DNA of 64,000 nt from Bullera alba (lineage: Eukaryota > Basidiomycota > Tremellomycetes > Tremellales > Bulleraceae): contig BCIX01000003.1 of NCBI GenBank assembly GCA_001600095.1, positions 930,001 through 994,000 of the forward strand, in the 5' to 3' direction. The position numbers were made by a program, and so were the translations under genes. The notes below the pieces were generated by a model, which was given only the letters and a program-made list of their open reading frames with translations, searched no databases and had not been told where the DNA came from. Shown here piece by piece: positions 12,501 through 23,186 of this stretch (within the stretch, counting starts at the first letter, position 1; every line of letters begins with the position of its first letter).

Positions 12501-12881
12501 CGGACCGGATGGAGAGCACTGCGAGATCCAGTAACTCGTAGACGGAGACCGGAGCATCGGTGCCGAAGGACCGAAGATGTAGCCATAGATTTATTCAGCC
12601 TGTAGGCATGTAGCGCATAGTCCTAGCCTGAGCTCTTCTGAGCGCTAGCTGTGATGTGGTGAAAGGTAGTCGAAGCAGTGAGTCTAGTTGACTGAGCTCT
12701 GGCCTCTGCTGCTGTCTGTATGACCTGGACGCCGGCAGGCCGAGAAGGCCAGAGGTGATCACGCGAGGGGTCCCCAACAACATCTCTCAACGCTTCATTC
12801 GGCGAGCTCCCACTTCTTCGTTGATATCACTTGCTAAGTTGCTACCATCCCCCAGATACGACCCGTCAATCACCTCCAGCC
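12501..12881. other. Intergenic, tandem genes
   Basis: This contains the 3' UTR of the DUF3533 gene and the leader of the cupin gene. The sequence just upstream of 12882 (CACCTCCAGCC) is a good basidiomycete start context. No gene is evident. Confidence 0.5.
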
Positions 12882-13690
12882 ATGCCTCTCGAGCAGCCAT
12901 ACCCCTACCCGATGACTAATAGCGAGTTGATCAAGGCGCACTCCCTTGAGAAGCACTTTGAAGGTGGATTCTTCCGGCAAACGGTGGCATTATCCTCCTA
13001 TTCTGCCAACGGTTCGACTTCGACTGGTGATGGCAGTCGTCGACCGCAAGAGTATTTCGGGCCCGGAACGACCTTGCTAGGAGGTACTTTGGAACAAGTC
13101 AAGTCTGATGGAAGCAAGAAAGACGAAAAGCTCGATGCTACGTTGATTCACTACCTGCTCACGCCGGAGAGCTATCAGGGCAAAATGCACATGAACCTCA
13201 ACGCAGTGAGTCCAGAGCTGATCGACTAGGATCCAGGACATACTGGCTAACATCACCCTCAGCATATCCACCTTCTGCATTCCGGAAGGGCTTTGTACAC
13301 TCTGATCAAACCCCCCTCGGAAACCAACCCGGAGCCCGAAGTCCATCGAATCGTCCTTGGAGGCGACGTCACTCGGGGCGAGACAAACCAGCTTTTCGTA
13401 CCAGGAGGATGGTGGAAAGCGTCCGAGATACCGGCCGAGGACATGAAATTGCTAGATCAGCCCGGAGCCGAGGAAGGGTTGAAGGAGAGGATAGGATGTT
13501 TGATCAGTGAGGTTGTGATCCCCGGCTGGACGCCAGATCAGCATGTGTTCATCGATGAACAAAAGGTGAGCGGCAGCCACCTGACAGGTGAGATGCGTGG
13601 ACGGCGCTGACATGACTCTAGCTCAAAGACATGTGGCAGGGCAGAGAAGGTTGGGAGGAGTACAAGGCGTATTTAACCTCAGCGCCGTGA
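12882..13690 (+). CDS. DUF985 (cupin_5) family protein
   Basis: Three exons. The N-terminus carries the family signature SLEKHFEGGFFRQTV, in which the EGG-Y/F-R-T segment is diagnostic of the DUF985 RmlC-like cupins. The next exon starts HIHLLHSGRALYTLI, giving the metal- or ligand-lining histidines of the cupin barrel. Later come RIVLGGDVTRGETNQLFVPGGWWKASEI and a third exon ending in YKAYLTSAP. The VPGGWWKAS stretch is also typical. Most members are single-domain and of unknown reaction; yeast YML079W is a structural homologue with no proven activity. The ATG at 12882 is preferred because it sits in a good context and needs no upstream non-ATG start. It is probably cytosolic, since I see no signal peptide. 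Confidence 0.85.
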
Positions 13691-13831
13691 AGGATTATCA
13701 TGCCGCCATCCAGCTGCCATATTTACATCTCTCCTACATGTTCATCAATGTATCTTTCATGTCATAGATGATGCAAATGTCCCCATCTACTATCCCTTCG
13801 TCGTCTCAAGAGTTGTCCTCCCAGCCCCACG

Positions 13832-14975
13832 CTACTGCTTGCCCATCCACTGGTCGATCTGAGACTGAGGGACATCATCTAGACGGTGTATCAAGTAGTC
13901 GACCTGATGTCCCAAATAGGTCAGCCCGGTTCACAACACACCGCTTCCCTTCGCACTATGACTCACCTCGACGTCCTTTGTCAATGGTATGACGTGATCC
14001 CTGTACATTTTCACAATCGTTTCCACGTCTATCTTGCTTTTGGCGTCCCGACTCTCGACGACCTTTCCATCTGCGTCCATTTCCGAGCCATAGAACCTAG
14101 CTTTGTTCTCCAGTCGCACCAGTAGCTTGGCCTCAACTGCAGGTTTTGTTATGAGACCAGCAAGGGCTTCTGTGTTTGGTGGACTCGACAGGATATGGGG
14201 GATGAAGTCCTGTGGTGCCGAGAGGAACTTTGACTCGGAGACGAACATCCCTGACATCGGCATATCAGCTCACTGGCGGGTCCAGAGTTTATAAGGAGAC
14301 ACACGCACCAAAGTGTATACGTCTAGAGAGAGCTTGAAGCACTTCCACATCTCTCGTCGCAGCACTGCCATAGTTTCCATCGTCGCTGTGTGCGGTCAGA
14401 CCAGTGACGATTTTGTCAACGTAGAATCGCAGAATCCGGTCGTTCGCCTTGACAGAAGGATGTGATGCCGCTGGGGGGTGTAGCAAGTGTGGGAAGGACT
14501 GAGTTGGAATGATAGGTTTGGGTAGGCTTTCTATAGGCGAGAATGGGTATTCGTCGGGACTAAATCGGTCGAAGTCAGAGATCATGCTGCAATAGCTCTT
14601 CAATAACGAGATTTACCTCGTGTATCTTCTCGCCTTGGCTATAAATCTAGTGTCAGAATATGCTGTAGCTGGTATGCGAAGCTAGGACCTACCGTGGAAA
14701 CTCTCAATCTCGAACAAGAACCACTCGAGCCAGCTGCCCGAGAAGCCAGTATCGTTTTCGAACGCACCAGCCTCGTAAATCTTGGCGTTGAGTGCAAATT
14801 GCGCCCGCTCGATGAGAGCTATGTTGAGGCAGTTAGCTTTTACCAGAGCACATGTTCTGCTGGATGCGAGATGGCACTGACAGAAGATAATGGTGTCCTC
14901 GAGTCGGATGAGTTGAGCCCGGATGTGGTCTAGTGCAAGCAACTCCGACGCTCCAGCTCCTGTGGTGAAGTTCAT
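13832..14975 (-). CDS. ARO7: Chorismate mutase
   Basis: Converts chorismate to prephenate, the first committed step to Phe and Tyr. The N-terminus reads [18 protein letters not shown] and splices into [11 protein letters not shown], the fungal AroQ-type helix with the catalytic Arg. Then come [20 protein letters not shown], and [19 protein letters not shown], the conserved allosteric-enzyme core. The C-terminal half has [15 protein letters not shown] and [20 protein letters not shown]. Stop at 13832. About 265 residues, normal for yeast Aro7-type enzymes, which are activated by Trp and inhibited by Tyr. The donor of the first intron is GTCAGT rather than the usual GTGAGT. The gene is single copy in the window and lies tail to head with mS35. 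Confidence 0.93.
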
Positions 14976-15291
14976 TGTGACTAATGACGAGTCAGGGTGG
15001 ATGCAGAGCTGACGTTTCTGTGCGTTGTGTTGTAGGCGGTAGACTTCGTAGGATTAATGTACAGGTCAAAGTCGACAGCACCGACGACATTCCAACGAGT
15101 CACAACATTCGCAAATCTCAATTCAGCGGCCGAGACATGTGAAGTTGTGAACCTTATCTTCGGGCTCCGCCGGCGCTCTCCAGACTCCAAGTCATCCCAT
15201 CCGTGGAAGATGAGATATGTGCTGTACAAGTGCCTATGCCCAGGCTTACGCCTGACGCTGTCGCAAACCAGGTGAGATGGTACATGCATAT
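14976..15291. other. Intergenic, ARO7 promoter and mS35 3' end
   Basis: This holds the ARO7 leader and the short 3' flank of mS35, both on the minus strand. I see no separate gene. Confidence 0.5.
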
Positions 15292-16334
15292 CTACTGCGA
15301 GGAAGCCGCACCTTCCTCGATCTGCTGAGGCTCAGATGGCGGGGGCACCAAAGAGGCCGACTGGGCCGACTGGGCCGATGGCTTCGCCTTCCGTACATCC
15401 CCGTGCCAAAGACCACTCGGCTTGAACGTCTTCTTCTGGTCCTCCTCAGTCAACCATTCTGTTGGGTATCCCAAGATGCCACCGACGATATGTGGTCTTC
15501 TAGCGATGACCTGCTCCCTGACAAAGCTCTTCACGCCTGCCTGCTCGTGTCGACGTTTCCTCGCTTGCAGGTGTCGGGTATCTATGGGTGTGTCGGCGGG
15601 TATAGGAGAGTTTGGGTCCTACAGACGACGATCAGTGTCTAAATTTCACACTCGAGGGAAAGGCTCTGAGATAGGCCCAAGGTGACTCACCTTTGCAGCT
15701 CCGACCAGTCGTTCCAACATGTCCGACACTGATTTCCTGTTCATCCTAGCATCGCCGAATCTCTCTTCCGAGATTTTGATCCAGCCGTTCCCATCGGCTT
15801 TTAGGTATGTTCCCGGTCCAGGTGGCCCAGGCGTCCATCTAGGTCCTGCTATGACCTTGAACCGCTGAATTGCTTCCTCGGACCCCAAATTGAGCGAATC
15901 GACCGATACTTCCAAAACCCTCTTACGCGACACTGGCAGGTCGTCGAAGGCGAGGTCGACCGTCTGTGTGATGCGGATAGGCGCATTCAAGGGAGCTTTG
16001 AACTTCTGTCGAGACTCTGCCCACCGATCAGTCAGTCACGAGCACAAGGGAACCGAAGGGAAGCAGCCGAGTCGCAAGGATGTCACTCACTTTGCAGTGT
16101 CTCCTTGTCCTCCTTCAGCTTGTCTATCAATGTCCTAACCTCCTTGATCTTTTCTAGACGGAGGTATCCCAGCGTTGTGGTGTCATCGAACGCAAATAGC
16201 TTGGGGAAATCGACCACCATTTCATTCTTCACCTTCGCGAAACTGCAAGAAGATGTTGACGAAAACGGTCGGATAGTAGGTCCAGCGTTCCGGACCGATT
16301 TTGAGATGAGCGACCTGGTTGCTGAGCTCGACAT
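15292..16334 (-). CDS. RSM24: Mitochondrial small-subunit ribosomal protein mS35 (Rsm24 type)
   Basis: The ATG at 16334 begins a mitochondrial targeting sequence rich in Ser, Arg and Thr. Next comes DDTTTLGYLRLEKIKEVR, then after an intron PIRITQTVDLAFDDLPVSRK, the conserved middle block of the family. The signature PRWTPGPPGPGTYL is followed by WIKISEERFGDARMNRKS and SDMLERLVGAAK, typical of the mitochondrial S24/S35 domain. The tail (HIVGGILGYPTEWLTEEDQKK) is more variable and ends in Ser/Gln/Pro-rich sequence at 15292. The protein belongs to the mitoribosome small subunit and acts in the matrix. Length and order fit a fungal mS35; the gene symbol follows yeast. Confidence 0.85.
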
Positions 16335-16740
16335 GACGATGACTGTGAAGCGTGGCGGCCGCGGTGATTGCGAGAAGGACAGGTAGCGTATGACTACGTA
16401 GCAAAGTCAGTCACTCGGTGCCGACTTCATGGTCGAGAGCGATCTCGAAAGATGCATGGACGTGCTCGAAATCTCAAAATTCAAGTCTAGGCGTGCGAAT
16501 CGGTCTAATTCGCAGGCATAGGCGCGACCCCATTCGCAAACAGGAGTTTCCGTGGGAGAGTGATGGTGAGTCGCGCTCTACATGGTGCACGACTCTGCAC
16601 GAACGGTGCACCGAGAATCAACAGAGAACCCATGCCGACGCGGTCTACGATACATGCAGTCTCCGCAATCTATCTATGTACAGTAAAACTAGTGTCCATA
16701 AGCACTTTCAAGATATTTACCAAGATAAGGCCCCCACAGC
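16335..16740. other. Intergenic between mS35 start and MTD1 end
   Basis: This contains the mS35 promoter and leader and the MTD1 3' UTR. Short open frames here show no family features. Confidence 0.5.
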
Positions 16741-18071
16741 CTATGCCACCTCGTTGTGACGTCTGAACAGCGTCATCGCGTTCATTTGCAACATCAAAGT
16801 CGTCACGCCTCCGACTCGCCTGACAAACATCCCTGCAGCCTCGTTCACCTCGTCCTCAAAGTTGTTGCCAGTCGCGACGTTGACGCAGATCGCGCCGTGT
16901 TTGATGCTGCTCGTCGGAACTTTGTACTTGTCACTAGGGACGGCGGAGATGATGACATCACTTGTGCCGAAGCAGTCGTTGGGCGTGATGTGATCTTGGG
17001 CAGGGTTGATGCAGAATCGTCGGGAGGTATTGTGGCGGTGGTAGACCTGGATACCAGTGATGTCGATCGAGAAGACCATAGCGCCTTCATTGGCTAGCAT
17101 AGCGGCTAATGGTCGCCCAACGGTTTCGGATCTAGAGATTACATGGTCAGTATCAGATATGTTTGAGAGAGCTCAATGAATGACCCACCTATTGACGATG
17201 GTGACCGTCTTCCCTACGAGCCTCTGACCTTTGACAGCATCGCTCTGGTAGATCGACGCCAAGCTCTGTAAGATCCTGACTACAGCGAGAGCGGTACATG
17301 GATGAACGACTTCGTCCTCTGTGCTGTCGTCGGCGGTCCCAGGAGGGAAGTAAGATGAGATGACCAGGCTCTGGGGGTGAACACCTTCAACGTCGATCCG
17401 AGGGGATATAGCTCTTCGAAGTAGATCGTCCTGTCGATCCAATCAGCTCTGTCTTTAGAATATAGGACTGAAGCTGTACTCACCTGTTCAGGATTGAAGA
17501 TTGGGAAGTAGACAATCAATCCATCCACCGTCATATCCGCGTTCAGCACCTCGATGGCGGTTTTGACTTGGTCAAAGGAGACCCTCTCCTGCCCAACAGT
17601 CTCGGTCACATTTTCCACGTCGAAATGGACGCCGTTGGTCATGCACGCTTTGGCGGTGGCCGAGGCGTATTGCTTGCATCCGGTGTCCGAAGTCGCCAGT
17701 AGTCCAACGATTCTTGGTGCACGGCTAGAGTCTGCGAGCTGACTTTGCAGTCGAGCGCGTAATGACGCGACGAGGGGCTTGAGCGCAAAATCTTTCCCCG
17801 GAACCTGCAGCAATAGTGCGGTTTCGCCTTTGCCCGTGGTAGGTCTAATGGACCATCCGCAATCCTCGCACTGCTCGGTGCCTTTCTCCTCGACATCGCC
17901 CACGGCCGTCGAAGTTGCCGATAGCTCCGAGATGAAAGATGGCGTGGAGAGGTTTGAGATTGTGGTGACTGTTGACGAGGTCGATGAGCGGGAGAACGAC
18001 CCGCGTTGAGGGGTGAGCGGGCCTAGGAAAGGGATAGCGGGTTCGCGGGTCATGAGTGTCGCAAAGTCCAT
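16741..18071 (-). CDS. MTD1: NAD-dependent methylenetetrahydrofolate dehydrogenase
   Basis: Oxidises 5,10-methylene-THF to methenyl-THF in cytosolic one-carbon metabolism, feeding purine synthesis. The N-terminal catalytic domain contains LLQVPGKDFALKPL and GLLATSDTGCKQYASATAKAC, where the invariant Tyr and following region of the family sit. Then come DGLIVYFPIFNPEQ, HPCTALAVVRIL, TVTIVNRSETVGRPLAAMLANEGAMV (the nucleotide-binding turn) and SSIKHGAICVNVA. All match yeast Mtd1 rather than the bifunctional MIS1/ADE3 enzymes. The real ATG is MDFATLMTREP at 18071; longer upstream reading would need a non-ATG start. Relative to yeast there is an N-terminal Ser/Thr-rich insertion with EQCEDCGWS. 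Stop at 16741. Confidence 0.92.
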
Positions 18072-18950
18072 GATGGTTGTAGTACGTGTACAATACTTGG
18101 CCGCGTGGAGACGTGGGTGTAGTTGTGGTGTTTGGTCGTTCGACAAGGTGACTCGGATGCGTGTAAGGGGTCAGGGTCTTCTGTTGGTGTTTCCTTGTTG
18201 GAGATGGTTGCTGCTTGGCGTTGGAGATTGATAGAGTGAGAGTGAGGGGTTTTGGTTGAGATAAGGTTACTTATACGCTGAACAAGGTACCAACCCAAAC
18301 AAAGATCCCTGTTGGCGCCTGTTGGAATGCAAACCTCACATCAACCCACGAGCCACGGTATAGGCAATCCCGCAATCATGCCAGATCCGACACCGGACCA
18401 ACGCTCAATCTGTAACCTCGAGGGCTCGACATTGTGGGCAGCAGCTCATCTAACTGACCCAGTGGAGCGGAACGCCAGAGAGGCGTTAGGAGACTTGTGC
18501 CTTGATTGATATTGCGTTTGTGGAGAAATTACCTTATCTGTCGACAAACACCTCGAGCCTAGGCTGGTCGCCTGGTCAGTCGGTCAGGATGGGAATGTTA
18601 GGGTGATTGAAGATCAGCTGCCGGCAAGCCCAAATTCCAGAGATCTGTGCAATCAAGTCGACCCACTTCCACTCACGTCTCTCCAACGTCGGTTGTAGTA
18701 GAGTGCTTGGTCTCGATGCAAGCGAAGGCGAAGAAGGCTCTCACAGTCAAGTGAAGTGCGATGTTGACCAAATGCGATCGGCCGAACAGTGAATCGCCAC
18801 ACGCAGCCAAAACTTGAAACGAGGCCAAACTGCGTCACTGAATTTGATCCCGCCACAGGATCACCTCTTCCACCTCGGTTGATCAATTCTATTCTCTTCT
18901 CTTCTCATCGTCCTACTGTTAGGCTGCTGACTCTGGTCGCCATTGTCGCC
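18072..18950. promoter_or_regulatory. Divergent promoter region of MTD1 and the CCDC124-like gene
   Basis: The 879 nt separate two divergent genes. The right end (18888-18912) is a CT-rich tract typical of leaders in this window, and the left end is its mirror for MTD1. I found no internal gene or RNA element. Confidence 0.5.
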
Positions 18951-20326
18951 ATGCCGCCGAGTAAGAACAACACGAAGAAGGAAGGTGGAAGGGCAAAGAA
19001 GGCTGAGAACGAGGTGAGTCATTGAACCGCTTCACGTTTCGAATGCCCCAATCACTTTCCGTGATGAGCTATATTTTTGCGAGTCTAGATACAAGTAAAA
19101 GAAGACCAAATATATACCAGCCATTAGCCTGACTACCCTGCTCTCCTCTCTAATGATCTGTCGTTTAAAGCGAGATTAGCGCTGACATTTGGAGGCAGGA
19201 GAAGAAGAACCAAGCGGCAGACAAGGCCAAAGAGGCCAAAGAAGCTGAAGAATGGAGTAAAGGGGGTGAGTGGAATTTGTACCGAACTCTTTGTCTTGTA
19301 TCCTTATGCTCCAAATTGTACTCTCTGCGTCTCGCTGCATCTTGCACGTCGCATCTCTTCCGCATGTATACACCGTGAATAGTGCAAGTACTCATACTTT
19401 GGTCTGCAGCGAAGGGAGTGAGCAAGACCGAAGCAGCAGCCGCCAAAGCCGCCGAGCAGGGTGAGTGGTCCGTCGAGTATGATACAGTCGCTTCGGCGAG
19501 GCAAATCCGGGAGAACTAGTTCTGACGCTTGTGTAGCACGAAAGAAGGCCGAGAAGGATGCTTTGTTGGCAGCCGAAGAGGCCTCTTTGCCTAATAAAGC
19601 GAAATCGGCGCCAAAGGCCGGAGCGAAGAAGAAGGCTGGAGACAAATTGCCTCCTGGCGGCATCATCGCGACAACATTCTCGACCGACGATCCACTGGGT
19701 CTTCGGAAACTCAAGGGACCAGATGGCCAGGATGTCAAGATTGACGAGTTGAGTGCGGACGGTTTGGATCAGATGCTGGAGGCACTGGAGATCGTCAACC
19801 AGAAGACGGACAAGGACGCTCTGGGCGCAAAGGTGAGCTGAGAGATAGTGCAAATGTCGGCCGTCGGTCGGGCTATCACTGATGCTGGGGCCATAGGCTG
19901 GTTTGATTGAGAGGCATCCAGAAGTGAGTATGATCTGAACTAGGGTGTAAGGGCTTGCTGACTCTGACTTCAGCGTCGATTCAAAGCTGCCTTCGAGGCA
20001 TACCTGGAGCGAGAGATGCCCAATATTCGGGTTGAGGTTCGTATCTCTCTCCGCCCTCGCATTGATCGGAAACGTCACTGACTCCCCGCATCAGCACCCA
20101 GGCCTGAGGCAGAATCAATATCGGGACAAGCTGTTCAAGCAGTTCGAGAAAGCCCCGGAGAACCGTCAGTCTCCTTCGTCCCCTGTGCAGATTCAATTGC
20201 TGATCGTCGTATTTTGCAGCCTTCAACCAAGCGCAGGTCTCGTACAATGCCTCGAAGGAGGAAAAGGTCGAGGCGCTCAAGAAGGTGATGGACGCCAGAG
20301 AGGCAAAGTACAAGGTCGAATCGTAG
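18951..20326 (+). CDS. CCDC124/LSO2-type ribosome-associated protein
   Basis: The start ATG is followed by PPSKNNTKKEGGRAKKAENE, a Lys-rich helix characteristic of CCDC124 and yeast Lso2. Further small exons add a long basic coiled coil (EKKNQAADKAKEAKEAEEW, ARKKAEKDALLAAEEA). The DUF1014-like C-terminal half contains ERHPERRFKAAFEAYLERE and PGLRQNQYRDKLFKQFEKAP. Those segments match the conserved C-terminus of CCDC124. The family binds the ribosome in the GTPase and intersubunit region and helps idle 80S ribosomes recycle after starvation. At least seven introns are present; the first is about 185 nt and longer than most in the window. The product is cytosolic. Stop at 20326. Confidence 0.85.
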
Positions 20327-20530
20327 ACTATGTCAAGATCAGAAGTCATTGTAACCTAGAGGCATTTTGCCAATGTATAGCCGTTTTTGCAAGCTCGAAG
20401 AGATTTCAATGTGATATGATTGCATGCGTTGCGGCACGAAAGAACTGGGCGAAGCCCGCTTGAGTCTTATCTTACAACATCTATGTCTCTACCCGTCATC
20501 GTCCTGTCCCGCGGAGGTCACCTCGCCATC

Positions 20531-21592
20531 TTAGATATCGTCGGCGATGGACAGCTGGACCTTCTCTCCTGGCTTGAAAGGGGGAAGACCTATGAGGAGC
20601 TCGTGTATCAGCGGCTATCGCTTTATCATTGGTCAGACAGCCAGCTGGACTCGCTACTCACCAAGGTAAGGGCAGCTGGTGCACCTGAATGCGTCACCGA
20701 GATAGCAGCTTCCACAGCTACTCGTCTTCTTCGCCTCTGCCCTCTTCTCCTGTGGCCAAACTCCCTCCATACCCTCAGTGGCAGTCTTGACTTGTTCTGG
20801 GATATCATCGTCTCCCTCTAGGAAGAAGCTCTGCTGGACCGCTCGGAGCCCAGCTGCCGATTGAGCCGCTTCCTCGGCTTCAACTTCGGCAAGACCACAT
20901 GTGCAGTCTTTACACGCTCTGCGTCTCTTGACTGGCTTTCCGTTGGGATCAGGGATGACACACTCTGGTCGAGCTTTGTCTTCCGGGGTCAAGAGCGATC
21001 GTCCGCCATCTGGAAGTAGAGGAGAGTCCAGAGCCCAGATAGCGGCCTTCTTAGCCGCTCGGTCGGACTGTCCTCTCTTCAAGCTCCGTAGTGGTATGAC
21101 TTTGGCGGATGACTGCGGGACTGGTACTGTTCCCGTGCTGGAAGATGGGCCGGAAGGAGAGGTGTAGGCGATGATGTCCTGTGACGGAGTAGGGAGGAGC
21201 GGGGTGAAATTGGCGGAAGAGAGAGTCGAGTGCAGGGCGGTGGTGACATTCGTCGAAGGGTGAGGCTGGGGAAGGTGAATATACAGCGATGTAGAGGGAG
21301 GGATCGCGTTGATCAGATTGTTCGGGAGAGGAAGCGGGAGAACTAGGTGGAGGACAAGCGGGGGTGCAGGCAGAGTCGTAGCTGCGATCATCTAATCAGT
21401 AGCTGCTAGATCCTCTCCTCGGTCGCAGAGCCACTCACCGCCATCTAGTACTCTGTCCACCATTTCACCCTGGACCACTCCACCTTGAGCTTTGAGGCTC
21501 GTGACCAAGTTCTGATACTCGTCCGCCCGGGACATGGACCCAAGGACGACCTGGGTGGAGGTGGAAGGCGCAGCATTCTGGTCGAAGGTCAT
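20531..21592 (-). CDS. DRE2: Anamorsin-type Fe-S cluster assembly protein Dre2
   Basis: Dre2 takes electrons from Tah18 for cytosolic Fe-S protein assembly. The N-terminal SAM-fold domain is divergent but present (21592-21100). The linker carries [20 protein letters not shown]. The first Fe-S motif region reads [12 protein letters not shown]. The second is [19 protein letters not shown], the twin CX2C cluster site. A last intron (about 20591-20657) brings in a short final exon, so the C-terminus reads [17 protein letters not shown], the family ending. Total length of about 300 residues is normal. The gene faces the CCDC124-like gene tail to tail, with a 204 nt gap. It is expected in cytosol and the mitochondrial intermembrane space. 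Confidence 0.93.
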
Positions 21593-22170
21593 GGTGTGCG
21601 ATTAGACTGAGGGTTGTTTCGCGCTATCTGCTCAACCAAGTAGGCTTGAGGAGGGGTGGAGATGCGGCTGACTTCTATGAACAATGTATGATCCTTGTGC
21701 AACCCTGCTGTACTCTGCTTTCGGCCGTGTAATGCTTGGTTGAGGATAGGTCAGCTCTTGGAAAACTCGAATCTAGGTTTGTCAGCTCAGCAAACGAGTT
21801 GAGTGGCAAATTGCGAAATATATGCTTCCGCTTTACGTAACATTCCTGCTGCCATGGCCAGGCTCCAGCAGGCCTTGATCATGATGATGAGCGAGTGATA
21901 CTGAACGGTGAGGTGAGCGGTGATGAGAAGCGAGCAAAGTCAAACTTGTGCTTCTCACACGGCGTGCTGGCTCGAGGTGTCTTCTGGCATGATGCATTCG
22001 GGATGTGAGGCCTAAGAGCTGAAAGCTTGGACTTTGTCTGTGAGCAGATATGCGCTTGTATCTCATCCTTAGTCCACGAGTCTATGAGGTCATGGCGATT
22101 AGATCACAAGCAGCGCGGGGAGGCAGGAAGAAGCCCGAAGCCTGAAGGCTGCCGCCAGTACTGCAAGCTA
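21593..22170. other. Intergenic, DRE2 promoter side
   Basis: This holds the DRE2 promoter and leader on the minus strand. Open frames here are short and overlap on both strands. No RNA gene was recognised. Confidence 0.45.
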
Positions 22171-22662
22171 TCATCGAGCGGGATGTATGAGATAGACGAC
22201 GGCTGGCAACGGACCGAATGGCTCCCGCTGTCCAGCTGGCGGGGAGATAACTGGCTTCAAGCTTGACCTACTGCGTACTCCACTCGTGTACACGTCTGCT
22301 TGTGGTCCTTCTGGTCCAGGCCTCCTCCTACCTCCGCCCACTGCGACTCTACTGTGCTCGCTGTTGCGAACCCGCTCGCTGTTCCGGCCCACTCGCTTTC
22401 GGGGCAGGATCGGGGTGTTGCTAATCCGAACATTCGGCTGAGTCGCGCCCGCTGTCGGCGCGGGAATTAAGCCGTGTCGGATGTTAAAATTGCCCTTCAC
22501 GGTCCCCAAAGGCGCGAAATGTCGTGCGAGCGAGTTCCAGTTCGGTCCCGTCCGGCCCTTTTCAACGCCATGATGGACAATGGGTCCACGGCTAGAATGC
22601 GAAAGGTGATGAGGGAAGGATGGGCCGTGGACGATATATAGGGACTGGTGAGGTGGTGCCAT
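22171..22662 (-). CDS. Possible small protein, unrecognised
   Basis: An open frame runs on the minus strand from an ATG (MAPPHQSLYIVHGPSF) to the stop at 22171, about 163 residues, rich in Pro, Arg, Gly and His. A TATATATC element lies within the start of this frame on the same strand, so the stretch could be a promoter rather than a coding region. The sequence from about 22340 to 22400 contains a short tandem imperfect repeat of GCTCGCTGTT. No domain, signal peptide or membrane segment is visible. No introns are needed. It may be noise in a gene-poor stretch. Confidence 0.25.
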   Translation of the reverse strand: MAPPHQSLYIVHGPSFPHHLSHSSRGPIVHHGVEKGRTGPNWNSLARHFAPLGTVKGNFNIRHGLIPAPTAGATQPNVRISNTPILPRKRVGRNSERVRNSEHSRVAVGGGRRRPGPEGPQADVYTSGVRSRSSLKPVISPPAGQREPFGPLPAVVYLIHPAR

Positions 22663-22904
22663 CGCGGTGATCTTACTTGAGATCAACTGCCATCGTACCA
22701 CTCTCTCACTGCTTTGGATATAACTAAACATCCGAATTGACGATTTGACCCTCCAGCCACACAACGCTTCCTCCAAGCCAGACTCTATCAGCTCGCAACC
22801 ACTCAGCCTACTTGCACTCTAGCATTTGCTTAATCATCACCAACGCGCCAAATCTCACTCATCAACTGCTCATCATCGGAGTCGACGCCCAATCACAACT
22901 CCTC

Positions 22905-23186
22905 ATGACTTCCCTCATTCGCGCACAGCCCTCCCAGTACCCCTCCCAAGGAAACACCGCCGCCTGCAGTTCCTGCTCCCACACATCGTCATCGTCGTCA
23001 TCGCGTTCCAACTCATTCGACTACCAAAGCCCATCACCGAGGTCGATACCCACCTCGTTGCCGTCAACGACGGATGGGTTCATTTCCCCACTCAGCACGT
23101 CGCCTACGCAACACCCCACCCCACACATGAGCGAATTTGTCAGGACGCTGTACAGGGCATGGAGCGACGGATCAAGGAGGAGATGA
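22905..23186 (+). CDS. Possible small Ser/Pro-rich protein
   Basis: An ATG at 22905 opens about 93 codons with C-rich third positions: MTSLIRAQPSQYPSQG, a Ser-rich block, and the end EFVRTLYRAWSDGSRRR. The upstream sequence is CT-rich like other leaders here. No family is recognised. A frame overlapping on the same strand is equally long, so coding status is unproven. The basic, aromatic tail is the only feature beyond low complexity. Confidence 0.35.
   Translation: MTSLIRAQPSQYPSQGNTAACSSCSHTSSSSSSRSNSFDYQSPSPRSIPTSLPSTTDGFISPLSTSPTQHPTPHMSEFVRTLYRAWSDGSRRR

Noticed and set aside
12882..18071. ARO7, mS35, MTD1 and cupin as a metabolic cluster
   Set aside because: They lie on different strands and act in unrelated pathways, and each has its own promoter. 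Adjacent placement seems accidental.
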